A DNA stretch of 64,000 bases. Origin: Zoroaster sp. YZ-2022. Its lineage: Eukaryota; Echinodermata; Asteroidea; Forcipulatida; Zoroasteridae. A program made the position numbers and the translations under genes. Below are positions 57,401-64,000 of this stretch, piece by piece. Positions within the stretch are counted from its first letter, which is position 1, and each line of letters starts with the position of its first letter. The notes under the pieces are model-generated. The model was not told the DNA's origin. It worked only from the letters and a program-made list of their open reading frames with translations, and made no database searches. The stretch covers positions 16,043,580 through 16,107,579 of the forward strand of contig CM055835.1 of the NCBI GenBank assembly GCA_029582265.1. The letters are read 5' to 3'.

Positions 57401-60400
57401 ACATGTAGGTCTCTTATAAATTCATTCTTTCAGGAAACATGGTTTATTGACAGGTTTAATGACATTTAACTGAAGTTCATTGTGATAGAAACAAATTAAT
57501 ATTCAAGTTCTAATTTTAGATTCATAATATTTTGCAGTTTGTTAGTTTCATAATATTAAATATTATTTTAGTACGCAAAATCATGTCCTTATCCGGTATC
57601 CAAAGCCAACATAACGTACGGGATATCCTTATTTAGAAGGCAGGGGCGCGGCAAGGCGCAAGCACATGGATCGTTTTCCCACAACGGGTTAGTTCCGCCC
57701 ACATCGCCTTTGATCGACCAATGACATTATTCAACACGTGTTTTGTGACATGAACATCCAAGTCAACTTGATATACACATGCGCTCTGATCACGCCCACA
57801 CCAGTGATCATTGTCTTCTGATATGATAGTCACGCCTGGCACAGTCACGTGTGAGGCCACTGTAGCTGCGTGATGGCCGGGCCGGGGCGTGCGCGGGTGT
57901 GATCAATTGGGCTTTCTTAGTGTATATATATGTTGTAACTAAGCAATTTTTACTGTTTTATTTCAGAAATAACTTTCAGTAAATACAATATATTGTCACC
58001 AAGATGTTATACTTCGATAAAGATCGAATTAAATATGGTATCCTCTGTATTATAAAGGTCAATTTTGTTAACGTTTACATGTATTTGTACACCAAAGGAG
58101 GCATGTTTTCAACAAGAATGAAAACGGGTATCCGGGTATCCGAACTTTCCTGATTTCGGGTATCCGGTTCCAAAAATATCCGAAAACGCACAGCCCTAAA
58201 ATAAGTGAATAATTTGTGCAAAATAGGGGGAGATTTAGTTTGTTTAAATATTATGTTTGGTTCTTTGTCCTGTTTTGGTGTCATCTTTAAGTTAGCCGTT
58301 GGGTTTCTGATTGGTTGTGCACCAGTGGCATAACCACAGGGGTTCAACCCCCCCTTTAGCATGCCCGTTGAAAAAAAAAAAAGCAAAAAAAAAAGCAAAG
58401 AGAAATGGTACATAAAGTGATGTTTTTTTTGCATTGTTGGGGTGGGGGAGATAGAGGGTATCCCCCTGTTGAGCGGTACATTATGCAAACAAATTTCAAT
58501 ATCATCCCCCCCCCCCCCACTTTTCTACACGGATTTACGCCACTGATGGCCACGGGCAATAAAGGACCAATCCGAAGGTGAGATCCCATGGCCACGACCC
58601 CGAGGTGTATTTTCCCACCATCCTAAGCTTTGAATCTTTTTTTTTTTTTTATACTATTATTGATATCTGAAATTCTTGTCTTTTCATCGCACAGTGCTAC
58701 CAAAGTTTTACGTGGAAGTACAAACGCAACAGCAATACATACTACCAGAAACAACCGAACTGATAACCCATGTGACTGCAAGGTAAGTATTTCATTGGTT
58801 AATTGACTGTGATGTGGGGAGTTTGTTATTATTGGGGGAAATGTATTGTTGTACAGTACACTTAATAGACAAATGTTTTTACTGGAAGGGCATTCTTAAA
58901 GATATGGCCGAAAAAAAAAGTCTTAGGTTTCGGGTCTCTGTGCGCATCATTATTTTTTAGTTTGCATCATTATTTTTAGTTTTCTTTTTTGTTGTTGCTA
59001 TGAAACGATGTCCAGTTGTAGCCAAAATTGCTGGATCGATTCTGCTGTGCTGTGTTTTAAACAACTTTTTCACCTACATGTAGGGGTATGAACGTTTGCC
59101 AGATTTGTGAGGCCTCTATTAGCTACCATACTTTGTGTATGGGGAATTTGGTCTGGTTCCAGTAACCGCATATGCATGTATCACATATTTCAGATGACCA
59201 AACAAAACAAAAAATGAATAGCACATCACCGCACTGATTTTGAAGCCGACTAGAACCAGAAACTAGAGAGGTTTTTTTTGGCATAAGTGGTAATTGAAAA
59301 ATAAACAATTCGTTTAATATTAATGTAAAATGTACTTAGTGTAAAAGCTGATAATGATATCAATCTTCCCCAGAAAAAAAAAATTTTGGCTGAGGGGCTG
59401 TAATTCGTAAGAAAAGTTTTACCACTAATTTAATTTCATGTAAGAATGCAAATGAATATTCTGAATGCATTTTCCCTGTTTTCTTATTGGTATCATGTAT
59501 CACATCATCTATATAAAGAAAGCTTGCTTTTTGTTTTGTGTTGTATCCATTTACTTCATTGTCAGGGCCATTGCATCCAGAGGGCATTTTGAAATGGCCA
59601 TTTTCAGGGGAACTTAGCTTTGGGAAAAAAAGAAAGAAAAAAAGCGCCTACCTCCAAACCCTGTTAAGTGATTTTTGAGATGGCAAATTTCAGGGAAACT
59701 CAATTTTGGGGAAACAAAAAATGCTGTCTACTCATCCCCCCCCCCCCTCGGCCACCCCCAATTGGGTGATTTCAGAGATCAGTTTCATCGAAATTTGATG
59801 CCAATGTCAACATCCTCCCGCATGGCTACCCTTCCTTTTTCACTAACTTGTGACGTTCCTGCCAATGTTGACTTATTTATTATATTTCCTCCTCTGTAGA
59901 TATGTTTTTGGGGAGCCGGTCGTTGGCGTGTTCCACATCAAATATGGAGTTTTCACTGATGATGGCAACTTCACATTTCTTCAAGAGAAACCCGGCCAGG
60001 TAATTACATTAAGGATCCTTGGGCAAAACAGATATTACATATAGACTACTTCACAAATATATGCATATGTTGCATCTCGGTCTAGCTGGTGATTATCATT
60101 CAGATTTCCTCATATGTTATTATTTAGTTTGTTATCGACATAGTTGTATTACCAAAAGTAGAAGAAAAGAATGTTTGCCTGTTGATAGACAATATTTGAG
60201 GGGTATGGTAAGTTTTTCAGTATTTGTTTTGTAGTATACAACATAAGTAATAAATTTCATTAATATCTTTATAACAGCTGAATGAAAATGGTCAGGGATT
60301 TGAAGACCTAGAGATTGCTACGATGGGGACTAGTGTGGAGTCTCTGCTTGGGAAGCGTCTTATCATCCAAGCATTTGTTACAGACACAGCCACAGGGGAG

Positions 60401-63189
60401 ACCATCAATACCAACAATACAATGGTCACATTTACACTGACACCCTATAAGTTCAACTGGGACAGTACTCCTAGGTTCTTCAAGAGGGGATTACCGTTTG
60501 CAGTCAAGGTACATTAAGTGTTATGACTATGCAGAGAGACACGTGCAATCATGCCGTTCACACGTGTACAGTGGACATTGGCAAATTCGTTTCACCAAGT
60601 ACAATAGAATTGCATTTTAGAAATGTCATGATGAGCCCTGACTTTTGATCAAGGAGCCGCCGTTGATCCGTGCTTTGATTGACAGGAGCGGCAATTCATT
60701 AAAAGCTCTTAGATATGGCTGGCAACATACCTCAGTTCGGCACAGTCAATTGCGCTGCATGTATGCAATTGAGTATTCCGCCATTTTTGTTGCCTGCGTA
60801 CATACTGCCAAGGTATATAAATATGCAACATAATAATACCAAATACAATGGCTAGAGCTGCATGATCGCCACATGGTTCTGGGACAACTGACTTTGTTTC
60901 ACACGGGTATGCTATGAAATATTTCTCATGTTTCATCTGCATCAATATCATTGAAAGTCACACTAAAACTAATAATTAAAATGGGTTGTGATCGTTAATT
61001 TATTTGTACTATAGACCGGACCATCTCAAACAAACAAATTATTATCTTAAATATTTTCATGAGCCTGTTAATTGTATCCATATAGTATTACAATTAACTG
61101 AAGGCAAATTAAAGAGTCTATAAATTACAGCATGACCTGTTTATATGTGCTGCATGCTATCACAGAACTAGCAACAAATGAAGCCAAACATCAACTTCAA
61201 ATCGGTATTTATTTAGGCATTTGTTTTTAGGCATTTTTATGTATTAAACATGAAATAATATCAAATGTTTTCAGAATACTTTTTGTAAAACATGATTAAA
61301 AAGTATTTTGTGAGTGTAATTTTGAAATATGTGAATAACCAATAACCTAGGCTATGACTAATGCATACAACTATGGTTTATAAAAGCTATAGTTTATACC
61401 AATTTATACTAAAACTCAAGAAAAATGGGGAACGGAAACAAAATGGGTTGTGTGTGTATGTCGCAGCTTCAAGCCAGTTTAATTCAATCTTCTTTCACAC
61501 CGGATACCAAAAAGTGGGCAAACCGGTTTTTACCAATTAACTTCCAAAAAACCACCAACATTAAAGGAGGCGAAAGGTGATACCCATGAGCACCACCCCC
61601 CCCCCCTTCCCCCAGCATCTAACGGCCGTTGCTGTATCACAGTAGGTTAACATCAAAAACCACAAATTTAATAACAACCCTTAAAAATTTGGAATGTCAT
61701 CAGACCCCTTGAGGATTATAAGATTAATTCTTCCCCCAAATAGTGCCGAAGATAACAATGATAACACTGCATGCTCCCACCGCTGGAACATGCGGACGGA
61801 TATAGCCCGAGAGGAATTACCCGGCACTATTAATAATACAATTATATGTGTTGATTTTATGCCATTGGTACATATGGCCTGAAATAGCCCGTGTGGCACA
61901 TCACGGCGCTACCATGATCATAAAGTTTACAATTTCAACATTAATGTTACCAATAATGATTTACATATTTAAAGAAATATTGACCCAACCCATTGAATTA
62001 ACCAAGCCCTTAAACAAGATGAGGGATATGATTTCTATTCCGAACAAATAATTGCCACATGTAAAAGAGCACCAAGTCTAACCTTTAGGGAGGGATGAAG
62101 GGGTGGAGGAGGGAAAACTTTCGATAGAACACACTTGTTTACTTCAAGAAGCTGCGACATAAAGTGAGCCCAACAAGCCCTTTCCTGCACTTTCGCGTTT
62201 TTCAGCAATGTGATTGGATACAAATTTTTGGCAGGCAGCGCTCGCTGCTTATTGGCGCTGGCCGCCGCTCGATCCTCCAAAGCAGGAAGTTATAACTAAC
62301 ACGTCCGCAAACATGCAAGACGGCGAAAAGCAACTGCTTAGTGTCGTGTGCAAACAAAGCATATGGTTTCTCGTTGAGTATAATGCATTTGATCAGTTAG
62401 GTGATAAAATGATTTAATCAGAGGGTCAGAGACCACCATGGCTAGAAAATGAGACATAAGCCTTTCCGTCTGAATAGGTTTCTTTGAGTGGCGGTGGATT
62501 AAAACCCTCCTATTCTCAAATCCATTAGTTTTTCATAGGGTTTTGAGGGATCGAACTATACAAGGATTAAGAGAAACAATGCCCTGTGGGGTGGTTTCTA
62601 TGTGATCCAATAGTTCGCTTTTGTTTCTCACTTCCGAAAGCTGAAAAGATTGGCCTAATTTTTTTTCCATGGAATTTCTGACTGGACTCACAATCGCAAT
62701 TTTTGTTTTAATCACGATATATTTTTTTCACCACGATATATTTTTTCATCACAATTTTATTTTTATTACGATAATCGGAAAGTTTTCGATTATTGTAATT
62801 GAATAAAAACGAATAAAAAAGGTATTGCTATATTCAATATTATCATGTTATCTCCCAAGCTTACTGAACTGAATGTTTATTTTGATTCACAAAAATAGGC
62901 ATTATAAAAGTGACAATTTTGCCAACTTTACGAACACTGAAAATATTTTTAGCAAATTCGTTGATACTTTTAATTTCTGCAGGCCAATGTTCAATACATC
63001 AACAGTCTCCCTGCTGCGAATGTCCCAGTGGTGGTGTCGGCCACTGCTCTGTTGTTAGATGAAACTAAAGCTAATCTTCAAGGTGCCAGGGGACCCGCTG
63101 GTCAAGAGGTCAGTAGAATCTCGGGGCAAGACGGTGAGGTCTACTTCAGGCTGGATGCTCTTGCAACTGCAACTAAGATTACAATTCAT
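51359..63189 (+). CDS. Gene B: complement C3-like thioester-family protein, 5' part of gene (10 exons)
   Basis: Secreted C3-type protein, same orientation as gene A, continuing past the window. Exons: 51359-51429, 52897-53069, 53608-53811, 54927-54979, 55851-55997, 56655-56697, 58695-58782, 59900-59999, 60278-60508, 62983-63189; every junction is AG/GT and in phase. The ATG at 51359 opens a hydrophobic signal peptide (IALALFCSFLG) ending near APTG. MG1 to MG5 follow, with GFVFIQTDKPLYTP in exon 3, a hallmark of this superfamily. Whether gene B keeps the thioester and anaphylatoxin segments cannot be seen. It does not overlap the part of gene A in this window, so identity between the two cannot be measured. 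Confidence 0.92.
51891..52048. mobile_element. Foldback element, gene B intron 1
   Basis: CAAATATTGACTGCTATGAG... faces ...CTCGTGAAAACAGTCAATATTTG; imperfect arms of about 40 bp. Confidence 0.75.
52051..52351. mobile_element. Inverted-repeat element, gene B intron 1
   Basis: Perfect 26-bp inverted arms (52051-52076 and 52326-52351) starting TTATAACACCTCATACATAG. Directly adjoins the foldback at 51891-52048. Confidence 0.85.
52897..53069 (+). CDS. Gene B exon 2: MG1
   Basis: Phase 2 to 1. YFIIAPNVIRVDVDETILI matches the family's Y-x-I-x-(T/A)-P-N-x-(L/I)-R-x-x-x-x-E-T start of MG1. Confidence 0.95.
53608..53811 (+). CDS. Gene B exon 3: MG1 to MG2
   Basis: Phase 1/1. It ends with GFVFIQTDKPLYTPAQR, the most conserved stretch of MG2 (I-Q-T-D-K-P-x-Y-x-P). 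Confidence 0.97.
54927..54979 (+). CDS. Gene B exon 4: MG2
   Basis: Phase 1 to 0, 53 nt. VDIRIVALDQDMVPAGRE matches V-x-x-R-I-x-x-(L/V)-x-x-x-(L/M)-x-P. Confidence 0.93.
55349..55470. repeat. Nested inverted repeats, gene B intron 4
   Basis: A perfect 12-bp stem CCTCAAGTGACC (55363-55374 with 55390-55401) inside a looser GACCCGGG inverted repeat. Confidence 0.75.
55851..55997 (+). CDS. Gene B exon 5: MG2 end
   Basis: 49 codons, phase 0/0. LQVDILSPNNIVVHR, L-Q-F-D-F-P-P-E-P and G-N-W-T-V-N-A-Y-Y match the C3 pattern I-x-N-P and G-x-W-x-(I/V)-x-A-Y-Y. Confidence 0.95.
56336..56405 (+). repeat. GTGGGAGTGGGAGGGG microsatellite
   Basis: G-rich tandem units within gene B intron 5. Confidence 0.9.
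56655..56697 (+). CDS. Gene B exon 6: start of MG3
   Basis: 43 nt, phase 0 to 1. It ends FEVKEY, the family's F-x-V-(K/E)-E-Y boundary motif before V-L-P in exon 7. Confidence 0.95.
58025..58200 (+). repeat. Dispersed repeat D (GGGTATCCG), copy 2, 3' part
   Basis: ATTATAAAGGTCAATTTTGT, GGAGGCATGTTTTCAACAA and GGGTATCCGAACTTTCC match 19470-19600. A first-half fragment is near 56950, so about 1 kb may be inserted in between. Confidence 0.8.
58695..58782 (+). CDS. Gene B exon 7: MG3
   Basis: Phase 1 to 2. VLPKFYVEVQ completes E-Y-V-L-P-x-F-x-V; T-H-V-T-A then leads to the Arg codon split with exon 8. Confidence 0.95.
59900..59999 (+). CDS. Gene B exon 8: MG3
   Basis: Phase 2 to 0. RYVFGEPVVGVFHIKYGVF matches the A-x-Y-x-(Y/F)-G-x-x-V-x-G motif. 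Confidence 0.95.
60278..60508 (+). CDS. Gene B exon 9: MG3 to MG4
   Basis: 77 codons, phase 0/0. L-I-I-Q-A-F-V-T-D-T-A-T-G and then FKRGLPFAVK (F-K-x-G-(L/M)-P-(F/Y)) mark the MG4 start. Confidence 0.95.
60509..62982. other. Gene B intron 9, no gene seen
   Basis: 2.5 kb of AT-rich sequence with short ORFs on both strands; no family recognised. Confidence 0.5.
62983..63189 (+). CDS. Gene B exon 10: MG4 to MG5
   Basis: 69 codons, phase 0/0. ANVQYINSLPAANVPVVVSA opens MG4; G-Q-D-G-E-V-Y-F-R-L closes it. The following exons are outside the window. Confidence 0.93.
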
Positions 63190-63589
63190 GTAAGTAAAAT
63201 AACTTACCCGGCATGTGGGAGAACTATATCTTGTGTGCGCACCTTACCTTACTCATGTCTATAATGCAACCATACTCTTTATATGTGCACTCACATATGT
63301 AGCTAGCGCACGACACAATGTATGGACGTACGTTTTGTGTGTCCGTCCCACAGATGGTTCCCCTGTATCTAGTTTATTAGATAGCATCTAGTTCTAGGAA
63401 CTAGCTTCCCGCATCAAGCGCCTAATTACCCCACGGCAGGCTGGGCAGGTAAGCAAAGTTTGTAGTGATCGTGCTCGCATTTGCCATGGAATGGATTATA
63501 TAGCAGGATGGCACACTTCATGTAGGTCACTCATAAACTTCTGGTATCATACACTCATAAAGTGTACTCACAATACTCACTTGACAGGG

Positions 63590-64000
63590 GCGTAACGGAG
63601 GCATTTTCTTTGGGGGATGTGGAAGCCAATTTGCTGACTGACATCAGATTTGGGGGGTTGTTGGTAAATTTATTGACACAACACTACTATGAGCAGACAA
63701 ATTTACTTGATTTTTTTCCCCAATATGGATACTCTGTAAAGTCGCTAAATGGAGGGAGGTGGGGGGGAACTGCCACCCGAAACCGCAGCTTATAAACAAC
63801 TTATAACAAACAACTTTAGAAACACGATACATTTGCAGTCGGCAAACCCATAGCTCAGGGTTTACCGACTGAAAATTTATTCTGGACCAACCCTTGTTCT
63901 AGTACCTTTGATGCTTCATTTGCCGACTGAGGCTCTAAATGCCTACTGAGAAAAATTATTATGGGGTGTCACACACCCCCACCCCTCCTCCCGCTCGCTA
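63590..64000 (-). repeat. Dispersed repeat C, copy 3
   Basis: Reverse complement of much of 12390-12820, including AACAAGGGTTGGTCCAGAAT and the GGGGAAAA-ATATGG-TACAGAG region. The window ends inside it. Confidence 0.8.

Overview
This is a eukaryotic window with long introns, consensus GT/AG splice sites and many retroelements and MITEs. It carries parts of two complement C3-type thioester-protein genes, head to tail on the + strand. The combination of alpha-2-macroglobulin MG domains, an anaphylatoxin-like segment, a thioester-domain core and a C-terminal C345C/netrin domain is the C3/C4/C5 type. The tRNA-derived SINEs, RTE-like LINEs and frequent TAGGCCTA-type words suggest a marine invertebrate, most plausibly a deuterostome (echinoderm or hemichordate). 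The species cannot be fixed from the sequence alone.

Layout. Gene A (579-43613, 29 exons found, 5' part outside the window) runs from MG6 through a furin-type beta/alpha junction, an anaphylatoxin-like exon, MG7, CUB, the thioester domain (TED), MG8 and the C345C domain to a TGA stop. A 3' UTR with AATAAA signals follows, to about 44.7 kb. About 6.6 kb of intergenic DNA (44.7-51.3 kb) holds a long inverted-repeat element, an alternating purine/pyrimidine tract and GC-rich repeats. Gene B starts at 51359 with a signal peptide. Ten exons (to 63189) encode MG1 to MG5, and the gene continues past the window end. Gene B's exons end about where gene A's begin, so together they sketch one full C3-type architecture: 10 + 29 exons plus a small unseen part.

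Two features set gene A apart. The thioester motif reads GCGEE instead of GCGEQ, so the Gln that forms the thioester with Cys is encoded as Glu, while the downstream His of the HxEM-type motif is kept. The anaphylatoxin segment lacks both cysteines of one of the three standard disulfides, and its C-terminal tail is short. Gene A may therefore encode a C3-like protein that does not bind targets through a thioester.

The introns hold two RTE-like LINEs: 8.2-11.6 kb, nested in a Tc1/mariner-type MITE, and 37.5-40.7 kb, with a 14-bp target duplication. They also hold smaller LINE fragments, tRNA-derived SINEs, a tRNA-like element with terminal direct repeats (two copies), hAT-like MITEs, foldback elements and several minisatellites. 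One minisatellite is a tandem amplification of gene A's own exon-24 5' splice site.
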